Shown here piece by piece: positions 35,764 through 43,784 of a DNA stretch of 64,000 nucleotides. This DNA is from Mycolicibacterium aurum. GTDB lineage: Bacteria; Actinomycetota; Actinomycetes; Mycobacteriales; Mycobacteriaceae. The notes under the pieces were generated by a model. That model had not been told where the DNA came from and ran no database searches. It was given only the letters and a program-made list of their open reading frames with translations. The position numbers were made by a program, and so were the translations under genes. Position 1 is the first letter of the stretch, and each line of letters opens with the position of its first letter. The stretch covers positions 1,674,001 through 1,738,000 of the forward strand of contig NZ_LR134356.1 of assembly GCF_900637195.1 (NCBI RefSeq). The letters are read 5' to 3'.

Positions 35764-36506
35764 GATTGTGTTCCCTTCACTTGAGCGCCCCGCGGCGTCG
35801 TCGCCGTGGGTGCGAGTTCTTGATGAGTGCCGTCGTGGTAGCTCACGAGTTCGTCGCTGCCGGTCGCCGTCGGGTTCTCCAACAGGTAGGACAGGATGTA
35901 GTCGTGCGAGGTCGCCAGGTGCTCCTTGGTGAGCTGGGCGGCCAGGACGGCGTCGCCGCCTTCAACCGCCTGCAGAATGGCGGCGTGTTCGGCATGTAGG
36001 TGCTCGGTCTGCCCGATCACCTCGAGGTGCATATGCAGGTAGCGGTCGGTGAGACGGCGCAGTTGTTCGACCAGTTCGATCATGCGTGGCCGCCCGGCCA
36101 GTTTGTAGATGGCGCCGTGAAACTCGGCGTTGGCAGCCAACCAGATCGGGGCTTCCTTGCTGTCTTCCATCACCGACATCTGCTTGCGCATCATCAGAAT
36201 GTCCGCGCGGCCCACCTTCGGCACCGCGATGCGGGTTGCCAGCGGTTCGACGGCTTCGCGGAGCTCGTAGAGCTCTTGGAGCTCGGGCACCGACATTCCG
36301 ATGACCACCGCGGTGGCGTTCGAGGTCGGGTGCACCAGCCCTTCGCCGGCCAGCATCTGCAGGGCGTCGCGCACCGGGATGCGGCTGACGGCGAACCGCT
36401 CCGCGATGCTCAACTGCGACATCCGGGACCCGGGTGCAATGGCCCCGTGCAAGATCTCGGTCCGCAACGTCTCCGCGATACGACTCGCCGCACTCTGGTA
36501 TGCCAT
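35760..36506 (-). CDS. GntR-family regulator (FCD type) of the importer operon
   Basis: 248 aa from ATG 36506, preceded by GGAGG; the frame continues upstream into the operator region and I reject that extension. GntR winged helix (RIAETLRTEILHGAIAPGS, ERFAVSRIPVRDALQMLAGEGLV) and an all-helical FCD ligand domain with metal-type residues (ANAEFHGAIYKLAGRP, HAEHAAILQAVEGGD). First gene of a minus-strand run: regulator, binding protein, two permeases, ATPase, ALDH, crotonase and CYP125. Two operator-like repeats precede it, so it probably represses its own operon. Confidence 0.93.
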   Translation of the reverse strand: MAYQSAASRIAETLRTEILHGAIAPGSRMSQLSIAERFAVSRIPVRDALQMLAGEGLVHPTSNATAVVIGMSVPELQELYELREAVEPLATRIAVPKVGRADILMMRKQMSVMEDSKEAPIWLAANAEFHGAIYKLAGRPRMIELVEQLRRLTDRYLHMHLEVIGQTEHLHAEHAAILQAVEGGDAVLAAQLTKEHLATSHDYILSYLLENPTATGSDELVSYHDGTHQELAPTATTPRGAQVKGTQS

Positions 36507-36514
36507 CTCGCCTC

Positions 36515-36545
36515 CATGTGTACTAAGTGCTTTGAATGTATACAT
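36515..36545. promoter_or_regulatory. Twin GntR operator candidate
   Basis: ATGTATACAT (36536-36545) is a perfect palindrome; ATGTGTAC (36516-36523) is a near copy with its centre 21 bases away, two helical turns. The second lies against the ribosome site of the GntR gene. GntR/FCD proteins are known to bind TNGTNNNACNA-type sites, which both fit. Confidence 0.6.
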
Positions 36546-36616
36546 CGCGGGGTGTGCGGTCAATCACTTCGGCAAAACAGTGGGATTGCCGTCACAATTG
36601 CGGGCTTTCCCGCAGC

Positions 36617-37948
36617 TCACGCGTCGACGTGATCCCAGGATGGCGCGGCGGAGGGTGCCCACGGCACGGACTTGCCTCGGTACTTCGCGACCCGTACATC
36701 ACCGGAGCGGGCATGCCCCTCGAAGAACTCGACCCGGGCGGCGCGGCCCAGTACCTCGCCCAGCGCGGCGCTCGCCGCGCGGTCGGTCACTTCCTGATAG
36801 GTCACCGTCTTGAGGTACTTGCCCACCCACAGGCCGCCCGTGTAGCGAGCGGCGCCTCGCGTCGGCAGCGTGTGATTGGTGCCGATCACCTTGTCGCCGT
36901 ACGACACGCAGGTTCCCTCGCCGAGAAAGAGCGCTCCGTAGTTGCGCATGTGGGACAACGCGTCCCGAGGGTTCTCGGTCAGAATCTGAACATGCTCGCT
37001 GGCGAACCCGTCGGCGAGCTCGTACGCCTCGTCCAGGTCCCGCGCGACGATCACCTGTCCGTGGTCGCGCCACGCCGGCTCGGCGTAGTCGCGTGTCGAC
37101 ATCGTCGGTAGGAGCGCCTCGATGTGCTCTCCGACGGCCACGGCGAGCGTCTCCGACGTGGTGATCAGGATGGCCGGTGAGTCGGGTCCGTGTTCGGCCT
37201 GCGACAGCAGATCGACGGCCACGATGAACGGATCGGCGTGGGCATCCGCCACGATCAAGGTCTCCGTCGGTCCGGCGAAGAGGTCGATGCCGACCTGACC
37301 GAACAGCTGGCGCTTGGCCTCGGCGACATAGGCGTTCCCGGGCCCCGCCAGCAGGTCGACCTTGCCGATGGTTTCGGTACCGAGGGCCATTGCGGCCACT
37401 GCTTGCACGCCACCGAGGAGGTAGATTTCGTCGGCGCCGGCAAGGCTCATCGCGGCCACGGTCGCCGCAGGTACTTCACCGCGAATCGGGGGTGTGCACG
37501 CGGTGACCCGTTCCACGCCTGCGACTTTCGCGGTCACGATCGTCATATGCGCCGACGCGACAAGGGGGTAGCGGCCACCGGGGATGTACGCGCCCGCAGC
37601 CGACACGGGGATGTTGCGCTGTCCGAGGAAGACGCCGGGTTCGGTCTCGACCTCGAAATCCCGCAGCGACGCCAGCTGATGCTCGGCGAAGGTCCGGACG
37701 TTGCGCTGCGCCAGCTCGATGTCGGTGATGGTCTGGGCGGGCACGGTGTCGATGATCGACTCGATCTGGTCCGGGGTGAGGCGAAAGTTCTCCGGCGCCC
37801 ACTTGTCGAACTTGAGGGAGTATTCGCGTACCGCGTCGTCGCCGCGACGACCGATGTCGGCGATGACGTGTGCGACGGTGGCGGCCACGTCGTCGTTGCG
37901 TTCCGACCTTGCTTCGGCTGCGGCTGCGCCTTTGAGCACCTTGGGCAT
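36617..37948 (-). CDS. Histidinol-dehydrogenase-family catabolic dehydrogenase
   Basis: 443 aa from the ATG at 37948 (MPKVLKG), with AAGGA upstream; an earlier in-frame start overlaps the operator. HisD hallmarks are intact: SQAEHG (zinc Gln and His), SEHV (catalytic Glu-His), YGD and GTNHTLPTRGAARYTGGL, and the late zinc His in EGHARS. GTNHTLPT and GLWVGKYLKTVTYQEV are closer to catabolic HisD relatives, such as sulfopropanediol 3-dehydrogenase (HpsN), than to biosynthetic HisD. No other his gene is present. It would oxidise a primary alcohol to an acid in two NAD steps. It is divergent from a LacI regulator with two matching operators. Confidence 0.87.
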   Translation of the reverse strand: MPKVLKGAAAAEARSERNDDVAATVAHVIADIGRRGDDAVREYSLKFDKWAPENFRLTPDQIESIIDTVPAQTITDIELAQRNVRTFAEHQLASLRDFEVETEPGVFLGQRNIPVSAAGAYIPGGRYPLVASAHMTIVTAKVAGVERVTACTPPIRGEVPAATVAAMSLAGADEIYLLGGVQAVAAMALGTETIGKVDLLAGPGNAYVAEAKRQLFGQVGIDLFAGPTETLIVADAHADPFIVAVDLLSQAEHGPDSPAILITTSETLAVAVGEHIEALLPTMSTRDYAEPAWRDHGQVIVARDLDEAYELADGFASEHVQILTENPRDALSHMRNYGALFLGEGTCVSYGDKVIGTNHTLPTRGAARYTGGLWVGKYLKTVTYQEVTDRAASAALGEVLGRAARVEFFEGHARSGDVRVAKYRGKSVPWAPSAAPSWDHVDA

Positions 37949-37995
37949 GTGACTGGCATCCTTTTCGTCGCTGAGTGTGGCCGCGACGCTACGTC

Positions 37996-38085
37996 GCATA
38001 CGTATGCAACGTCAATAGGCTTGCATGTTTTGCTCATTGCCACCAAGATCGGACCAACGGGTAAGGCGCTGGTGCATACGTAAGC
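37996..38085. promoter_or_regulatory. Two LacI-type operators in the divergent promoter
   Basis: GCATACGTATGC at 37996-38007 is a perfect palindrome with a central CG step as in LacI-family sites, and its outer bases extend the symmetry (GT...AC). GCATACGTAAGC at 38074-38085 differs by one base. The centres are 78 bases apart. One site overlaps the dehydrogenase promoter side; the other ends 10 bases before the lacI start. This fits a looped, autoregulated control region. Confidence 0.7.
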
Positions 38086-38095
38086 AAGGGGTGCG

Positions 38096-39088
38096 GTGGC
38101 ATTCACGAGCCATGACGTCGCCAAGATCGCAGGCGTCTCGCAGTCGACCGTGTCCCGCGCACTGCGCGGCGTACCCGGCATAGCCCCCGAAACGGTCGCC
38201 CGGGTGCAGGAGGTGGCGCGGTCGCTGTCCTACGTCCCCAGCGAAGCGGGCCGAACCCTGTCGACGCGGCAGGCACGGTCCATCGGCGTCTTCACCGCGG
38301 AGCTGACCAACCCTTTCTACCCGGCCCTGGTTGAACCGGTGCGAAATCGTCTGGAGCAATCCGGATTTCGGACCATACTGCTCGCCGAGCCGGACGCTGC
38401 CGGCGCCGCGGAGAATCTGCCGCATGGCGTGGTCGACGGCGCGATCATCGCGACCGCGCACCTCGGGTCGCCTCTACCGGCCAGCCTTCGGGCGCGAGGG
38501 ATACCGTTCGTGCTCGTCAATCGTTCCGTCGACGGAGTGGAGTGCGATCGGAGCACGGTCGACAACATCGCCGGCGGCAGGCTCGCGGCTGAGTTTCTGG
38601 CCGACCTCGGTCACCGGGAAGTCGGCGTCGTCTTCGGTCCCGGCGACACCAGCACCGGCCGGGACCGCGAGCACGGCTTCCGGCTCGGGATGAGTGAGCG
38701 TGGCGTGCCCATTCCGCCCGAGCGTGTGCGACACGGCCAATTCAGTTACGAGACAGGCTATTCGGCCGCATCGGTCCTACTGGGTCAGGCGGCGTCTCCC
38801 ACTGCCTTGTTCTGCGGCAACGACGTCATCGCGCTCGGTGCGCTCAACGCGGCCCGGGCGAAAGGCCGCGACGTCGGGCGCGACCTCACCATCGTGGGCT
38901 TCGACGACATCGCGATGGCATCGTGGGAGATCGTCGATCTCACCACGGTCCACTACGACCTGACGGCCATGGCGCAGACAGCGGCAGATCTGATGGTCGC
39001 CCGCATCGCCGAGCCGGCATCGCCGTTTCGCGACGTCACCCTGACCCCCGAGATCGTCACCAGGGGGTCGCACCACCGGGTCGGCTGA
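38096..39088 (+). CDS. LacI-family transcriptional regulator
   Basis: 330 aa with a GTG start. Helix-turn-helix at residues 4-24 (SHDVAKIAGVSQSTVSRALRG), hinge helix around 48-58 (VPSEAGRTLS), then a periplasmic-binding-protein-like core (SIGVFTAELTNPFYPALVEP, VNRSVDGVECD, IVGFDDIAMASWEIVDLTTV). The ligand pocket is not predictable. It is divergent from the HisD-family gene with paired operators between them, so it is almost certainly the local specific regulator. Confidence 0.95.
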   Translation: MAFTSHDVAKIAGVSQSTVSRALRGVPGIAPETVARVQEVARSLSYVPSEAGRTLSTRQARSIGVFTAELTNPFYPALVEPVRNRLEQSGFRTILLAEPDAAGAAENLPHGVVDGAIIATAHLGSPLPASLRARGIPFVLVNRSVDGVECDRSTVDNIAGGRLAAEFLADLGHREVGVVFGPGDTSTGRDREHGFRLGMSERGVPIPPERVRHGQFSYETGYSAASVLLGQAASPTALFCGNDVIALGALNAARAKGRDVGRDLTIVGFDDIAMASWEIVDLTTVHYDLTAMAQTAADLMVARIAEPASPFRDVTLTPEIVTRGSHHRVG

Positions 39089-39100
39089 CGGTGCCCTCGG

Positions 39101-40090
39101 TCAGCAACCCAGCCACCGCAACGCATTGCTGCGCAACACGTCTCGATCCAAGCCGAGCGCCGACGCGGATCTGACGGGGTGCTGATCGGCCATGTCGAAC
39201 GGGTAGTCGGAGCCGAGGGTGATGCGGCCGGGATCGATGACCTTGCAGAGCAGTTCGCCGGCCTCGACGGAATGGGCCAGGGCGTCCGCGTAGACGTGGC
39301 GACGGAAGACCTCGCTCGGCGGTTCGGCGGTGTCGGCGCGGACGTCCGCCCGCATGCGCCAGCCATGATCCCAGCGCCCGAGCAGCGCGGGCGCAACCCC
39401 GGCACCGTGGACGAATGCGATGCGCAGCGTGGGAAGGCGATCGAAGGTCCCGTCGAGCAGGATCGAGGCGATGGCCGTCGCCGATTCCACCGGATTCCCG
39501 ATCAGATTCTGCAGGTAGTGGTGGTTGAAGCCGGGACGGGGCTGCTGCGTCGGATGGACCAGCACGGCCAGGCCCGCCTCGGCGCAGGTGTCGAGGACGT
39601 GGTGGAGCTCGGGGTCGCCCAGGGTCAGGGATCCGACGACCGGCGGTACCGCGACACCGCGGATGCCTTCTGCGGCAAGATACTTGACCTCCGCCGCGGT
39701 GGCAGCGCGGTCCTGCACCGGTAGAACGCCGATGGGAACCAGTCGGTCCGGATTGTCCTCGCACATGCGGATCAGACCGTCGTTGACGCGGCGCGCGTAG
39801 TCCGCGGCCGCGTCGCGCTCGGCTGTCACGGCGAAGGCGTACGGCGGCGCCGACACGACCCGCACCGCGATGTCTTCGGTGTCCATATCGGACAGGATCC
39901 GGCCCACACCGGAGATCTGATCCCGCGTCACGGCGATCGGAAAATCTCCGAGATGCAGCTCGCCGTCGCGCTCGGTCAGGCTCCGCACGCCCGTCGCGGC
40001 GGGAATGTCGTAGCAGTCCTCGGGCAGCAGGTGGGCGTGGATGTCGATGTGGCCCGGTGCCAAGAAGGACGTGCTGGGCGAGTGAGTCAT
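39101..40090 (-). CDS. Amidohydrolase-2 / ACMSD-like metal-dependent hydrolase or decarboxylase
   Basis: 329 aa. The metal motif HxH is in DIHAHLLPE near residue 16, another His in LVHPTQQ (sheet 5 region), H in FVHGAG, and the catalytic Asp in GSDYPFDM. This is the TIM-barrel amidohydrolase-2 family, whose members include aminocarboxymuconate-semialdehyde decarboxylase and gamma-resorcylate decarboxylase. It is convergent with lacI (12 bases between stops) and divergent from a PucR-type regulator. The nearby cyclase-family hydrolase and SDR suggest an aromatic or lactone catabolic route; the substrate is not identified. Confidence 0.88.
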   Translation of the reverse strand: MTHSPSTSFLAPGHIDIHAHLLPEDCYDIPAATGVRSLTERDGELHLGDFPIAVTRDQISGVGRILSDMDTEDIAVRVVSAPPYAFAVTAERDAAADYARRVNDGLIRMCEDNPDRLVPIGVLPVQDRAATAAEVKYLAAEGIRGVAVPPVVGSLTLGDPELHHVLDTCAEAGLAVLVHPTQQPRPGFNHHYLQNLIGNPVESATAIASILLDGTFDRLPTLRIAFVHGAGVAPALLGRWDHGWRMRADVRADTAEPPSEVFRRHVYADALAHSVEAGELLCKVIDPGRITLGSDYPFDMADQHPVRSASALGLDRDVLRSNALRWLGC

Positions 40091-40219
40091 GGCCTCTTCC
40101 GTGAATGCCGATGGACGATTCGGTGGAAGTCTAGGGGCCGGGTCGGGGAAGGCGGATCGTCGATCGGAGAAAGTGGGGGCCTGCAGATTCTCCTATGAGC
40201 GAATCCGGTCCGGCACACT

Positions 40220-41821
40220 GTGACGGTGGACGACAGCACCTCACCTGACCTTGCGATCGCCGGCATCTCGGTGGACGACCTGGTGCGGGCATTGGGCGAC
40301 AACGTGACGAGGGCAATCGATGCGGCGGCCGACGAGACCACCAGGGTTCGGTCCCTCGACGTCTACCCCGGCAGCGCCGACCAGGGCGTCGACCTGGTCA
40401 TTGCGGTCGGGGTCCGGCCGGATGAGTGGCCAGAGGTCATCGCCGCGTGCGCCGACAGGGGAGCCTGCGTCCTCATCGCCGAGCGTCTTCCTCGCGAGGC
40501 GCAGCCGATGATCCGCGCTGCTGCGGACGAGGCTGGTCTCTGCCTGCTCGAGCGTTCCCCCGACCTGCCATGGCTTGAGCTGGCCGACTCGATCCGGGAC
40601 CTGATTCTGCAGTCCGGCTTCGGTGACATCCGTGGATCAGGCGTTGCCGTCGAGGGACTCGCGGGATTGGCCGAGTCGCTCGCGGAGATGCTCGGGGGAC
40701 CGGTCATCATTGAAGACGCGAAGTTTCGGGTGCTGTCTTATTCGAGCTCGACCGACCAGGTCGACCGCGGACGCGACATCGCGATCCTGGGCCGCAGGAT
40801 TCCCGATGAGTGGCTTCGCCACCTCGACTCGCTGGGCGTCATCGACACTCTCCTGGGCACCGACGAGGTGGTGGCCGTCGAGGACGGACCGTTCGAGGCA
40901 CGCCGACGGCTGCTGTGTTCCATTCGCGCAGAACGGTTTCTGCTCGGAATCCTGTGGGTCGCCGAGGGGGACACACCACTTCCGGTCGACGTGTACGAGC
41001 GGATGGCGTCGGCGGCGCGTGCAGCCGCGCCCTTTCTCCTGCGCCATCAGGAAGCGGGTTTCCGGGGACGGTCGACACAGGACGGGCAGGTCCGCCGTCT
41101 CCTCGATCAAGGAACCATGGCGCACTCTGCGGCCGAGGAGTACGGTCTGGCGCCGGCCGCCCGCCACGTGGTGTTCGGACTGCGCACCTCGCCTGACGTC
41201 CTCCTGAGCAATCTGGATCGCAACCGGGTCGTCGAATCTGTGCAGATGTACTGCCAGTCCTACCGGTGGCGGGCCGCCACCACCAGCATCGGACACACCG
41301 TCTACTGTGTGCTCGCGCTCGACGCCCACACTGCGGACCACCGGATCCGGGATTTCGCGGCGGCGATGGGAGACCACATCGGGCGGGTCCTGTTGGGCCG
41401 GAGTGTTCACGTCGCACTCAGCCGGAGCGTGCGCGGGTTGACCGACATCCCCGCCGCGCGCAACCAGGTTGACAGAGTGTTCGACACCTTTGCGGCGGCA
41501 GACGGGGTGACGATCGTGAGCTACGACGATGCGGTCGCTCGTATCGCGCTGTCCGACGTGTCGCACTTCGTCACGACCGCCGGCATCAGCCACCCGAAAC
41601 TGGACCTGCTGCGGACGGAGGATCGGGACAGCGGCTCTGTTTACGTCGCAACGCTGCAGGCGTACCTCGCTGCGTTCGGTAACGTCGTCGCTGCGTCGCA
41701 TCAGCTCAACATCCACGTGACGACCTTGCGATACCGGCTCAAGCGCATCCAGTCGATCTCCGGACTCGATCTCGCGGACCCCTCGGAACGTCTCCTGTGC
41801 GAACTGCTCCTGCGCCCCTGA
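40220..41821 (+). CDS. PucR/CdaR-family transcriptional regulator 1
   Basis: 533 aa from GTG 40220, with no strong ribosome site. Layout: N-terminal PucR-like domain with a variable sensing region, a central GGDEF-like CdaR domain (about 300-430), and a C-terminal HTH_30 (VVAASHQLNIHVTTLRYRLKRIQSISG). PucR-type regulators respond to catabolic intermediates such as purines, GABA or ketols and usually activate adjacent genes. Divergent from the amidohydrolase and upstream of the cyclase and SDR genes, it probably controls these. A 16-base tandem repeat precedes the cyclase gene. Confidence 0.9.
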   Translation: MTVDDSTSPDLAIAGISVDDLVRALGDNVTRAIDAAADETTRVRSLDVYPGSADQGVDLVIAVGVRPDEWPEVIAACADRGACVLIAERLPREAQPMIRAAADEAGLCLLERSPDLPWLELADSIRDLILQSGFGDIRGSGVAVEGLAGLAESLAEMLGGPVIIEDAKFRVLSYSSSTDQVDRGRDIAILGRRIPDEWLRHLDSLGVIDTLLGTDEVVAVEDGPFEARRRLLCSIRAERFLLGILWVAEGDTPLPVDVYERMASAARAAAPFLLRHQEAGFRGRSTQDGQVRRLLDQGTMAHSAAEEYGLAPAARHVVFGLRTSPDVLLSNLDRNRVVESVQMYCQSYRWRAATTSIGHTVYCVLALDAHTADHRIRDFAAAMGDHIGRVLLGRSVHVALSRSVRGLTDIPAARNQVDRVFDTFAAADGVTIVSYDDAVARIALSDVSHFVTTAGISHPKLDLLRTEDRDSGSVYVATLQAYLAAFGNVVAASHQLNIHVTTLRYRLKRIQSISGLDLADPSERLLCELLLRP

Positions 41822-41937
41822 TGGTGCGCGGTGCCGTGGCAGCGACATTCATCGCAAGGGCGTACGCCAGGCGGTCGGTTTTCGCCATTTCGAGCAACAG
41901 CAGCCCCGGTCGGGCGCCGTAGGTTGCGTAGGACAAG

Positions 41938-41969
41938 GCGCACATCCACGACAGCGCACATCCACGACA
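41938..41969 (+). repeat. Perfect 16-bp tandem duplication before the cyclase gene
   Basis: GCGCACATCCACGACA occurs twice back to back (41938-41953 and 41954-41969), ending 2 bases before the GGAG ribosome site of the gene at 41982. It could be a paired activator site (PucR) or a recent slip duplication. Confidence 0.65.
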
Positions 41970-41981
41970 GGCGGAGCGACG

Positions 41982-42950
41982 ATGACGACGAGCAAGACAC
42001 CCATCACCTTCGATCTCTTCCATGAGCTCTACGAGTCCTGCAACAACTGGAACCGTTGGGGCAGCGAGGATCAGCGCGGAACGCTGAACTACATCACCCC
42101 GGAGGTGATCAGTGCCGCCGCTTCGCTGGTGCGGTCCGGCAAGGCGATCTCGCTGCAGCTGCCGCTCGACGGCAACGGTCCGCAGACCGGTGCGTTCGGT
42201 CGGGTCAACCCGGTGCACCAGATGGCCGCCACCGGCACCGATCATCTGGCCGGTACCCAGACCTACAGCGCAGACCCGTTGGGCTGGGGCTTCGCCGACG
42301 ACAGCCTCTTCCTGTTCCTTCAGGGCGGAACCCAGTGGGACGCACTGGGTCACATCTTCCGGGACGGCAAGATGTTCAACGGATTCAGCGCCGGCGAGGT
42401 GACGTCGTCGGGCGCGGCGCGCGGTGGGGTGGAGAACATGCCCACGATCGTGACGCGGGGAGTCCTGCTCGACATCCCGCGGGTCAAGGGACGCACCCAC
42501 CTGGAGCCCGGCGAGGCGATCACCCCCGAGGACTTGGACGAGGCCTGCGAATTCCACGGTGTGACCGTGGGACGCGGTGACATCGTGCTGATTCGCACCG
42601 GGGACATGGCCGCGCGGCGTGACCTGCCCGGCTGGGGTGGTTTCTCCGCGGGAGACGCACCCGGCTTGTCGCTGTCGGTGGCGCGTTGGCTGCATGAGAA
42701 GGAGGTCGCGGGAATCGCGACCGATACCTGGGGTGCCGAAGTCCGGCCCAACGAGCTGGAAAACACGTTCCAGCCCTTGCATCTGGTGATGATCGTGTCG
42801 ATGGGTCTGCTGGTCGGCGAGATCTGGTACCTGGACGCGTTGGCGCAGGATTGCGCGGAGGACGGCCGCTACGAATTCCTGTTGGTGGGGCCGCCGCTCG
42901 TCATCCCCGGGGCCGTGGGATCACCGGTGAACCCACAGGCCATCAAGTGA
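41982..42950 (+). CDS. Cyclase-family (kynurenine formamidase-like) hydrolase
   Basis: 322 aa; GGAG at 41972-41975 and ATG start. The cyclase/KynB-type motif region is GGTQWDALGHI (metal-binding His/Asp) following FLFLQ, with a further DTWGAEVRPNE near the C terminus. Such Zn or Mn enzymes open cyclic amides or formamides or dehydrate; related actinobacterial proteins are annotated only as cyclase. It is coupled to the SDR that follows (GTGA overlap). With the ACMSD-like amidohydrolase nearby, degradation of a cyclic or aromatic compound is likely. Confidence 0.87.
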   Translation: MTTSKTPITFDLFHELYESCNNWNRWGSEDQRGTLNYITPEVISAAASLVRSGKAISLQLPLDGNGPQTGAFGRVNPVHQMAATGTDHLAGTQTYSADPLGWGFADDSLFLFLQGGTQWDALGHIFRDGKMFNGFSAGEVTSSGAARGGVENMPTIVTRGVLLDIPRVKGRTHLEPGEAITPEDLDEACEFHGVTVGRGDIVLIRTGDMAARRDLPGWGGFSAGDAPGLSLSVARWLHEKEVAGIATDTWGAEVRPNELENTFQPLHLVMIVSMGLLVGEIWYLDALAQDCAEDGRYEFLLVGPPLVIPGAVGSPVNPQAIK

Positions 42951-43720
42951 CCGCTGGAGCCGTTGACGCTCTGGTCAGCGGCGCCTCGCTGAAAGGTAAG
43001 CACGCCTGGGTGACCGGCGCGGGTTCGGGTATCGGCCGGGCGTCCGCGGTCGCTCTGGCCCGACTGGGCGCCTCGGTCAGTCTGGTCGGCAGAACCGCAG
43101 AGTCGCTCCACGAAACAGCGCGACTCATCGCCGATCACGGGGGCGTCGCCACCGTGCGGGCGGGCGACGTCACCGACGAATCCTTTGTCGCGACGATGAT
43201 GGCCGACGAGCGCGTCGACGTCCTGATCAACAGCGCCGGCCGCAACATTCCCGCGCGCCTCGACGAAATCACGCCGCAGGCATACGAGTCGGTCATGGCC
43301 GTCAATGTCGCCGCGGTGCTGTTCGTGACGCAACAAGCAGTCGCACGGATGCGGTACCACGGCGAGGGAGGATCGATCGTGTCGATCGGCTCGCAGATGG
43401 GGCATGTCGGCGGCCCGAACCGAATTCTGTACTGCTCGTCGAAGTGGGCGCTGGAGGGGATGACCAAGGCGCTGGCACTGGAATTGGCTGCCGAGGGAAT
43501 CCGCGTCAACACCGTTGCCCCGACGTTCATCCACACCGAGCTGACGGCCCGCAGCCTCGCCGATCCGGAGTTTCGGGACTGGGTACTGGGAGAGATTCCG
43601 CTGGGCCGACTCGGGTCGGTGGACGAGGTGGCTGCGGCGGTGGCCTACCTCGCCAGCCCGGCGTCGTCGCTCACCACCGGCACCTCGCTGCTGGTGGACG
43701 GAGGCTGGACCGCGCACTGA
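42947..43720 (+). CDS. Short-chain dehydrogenase/reductase (SDR)
   Basis: 257 aa from GTG 42947, overlapping the cyclase stop. Cofactor motif TGAGSGIG, NSAG, catalytic Ser in SIGSQMG and YCSSKWA (Tyr-xxx-Lys), and TLVAPTFIHTEL. The N terminus has about 17 extra residues before the Rossmann motif. It reduces or oxidises a ketone/alcohol pair made by the cyclase route. A strong hairpin follows its stop. Confidence 0.92.
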   Translation: MTAGAVDALVSGASLKGKHAWVTGAGSGIGRASAVALARLGASVSLVGRTAESLHETARLIADHGGVATVRAGDVTDESFVATMMADERVDVLINSAGRNIPARLDEITPQAYESVMAVNVAAVLFVTQQAVARMRYHGEGGSIVSIGSQMGHVGGPNRILYCSSKWALEGMTKALALELAAEGIRVNTVAPTFIHTELTARSLADPEFRDWVLGEIPLGRLGSVDEVAAAVAYLASPASSLTTGTSLLVDGGWTAH

Positions 43721-43726
43721 GCCGTG

Positions 43727-43774
43727 AAAGCGTGTGTGGGGGTGCCGCCGCGGCGGCACCCCCACACACGCTTT
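43727..43774. terminator. 48-base perfect palindrome, bidirectional terminator
   Basis: The arms 43727-43750 and 43751-43774 are exactly complementary (24 base pairs, GC-rich centre GCCGCC). They lie 6 bases after the SDR stop and 10 bases after the mmsA stop on the other strand, and a T-rich run (TTTGTGTTGTTG) follows on the + side. It terminates both convergent genes. Confidence 0.85.
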
Positions 43775-43784
43775 GTGTTGTTGG

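Noticed and set aside
40091-40219. GATTC-N10-GAATC repeat between amidohydrolase and PucR genes
   Set aside because: Five-base arms occur by chance in a 130-base interval; kept out of the feature list.
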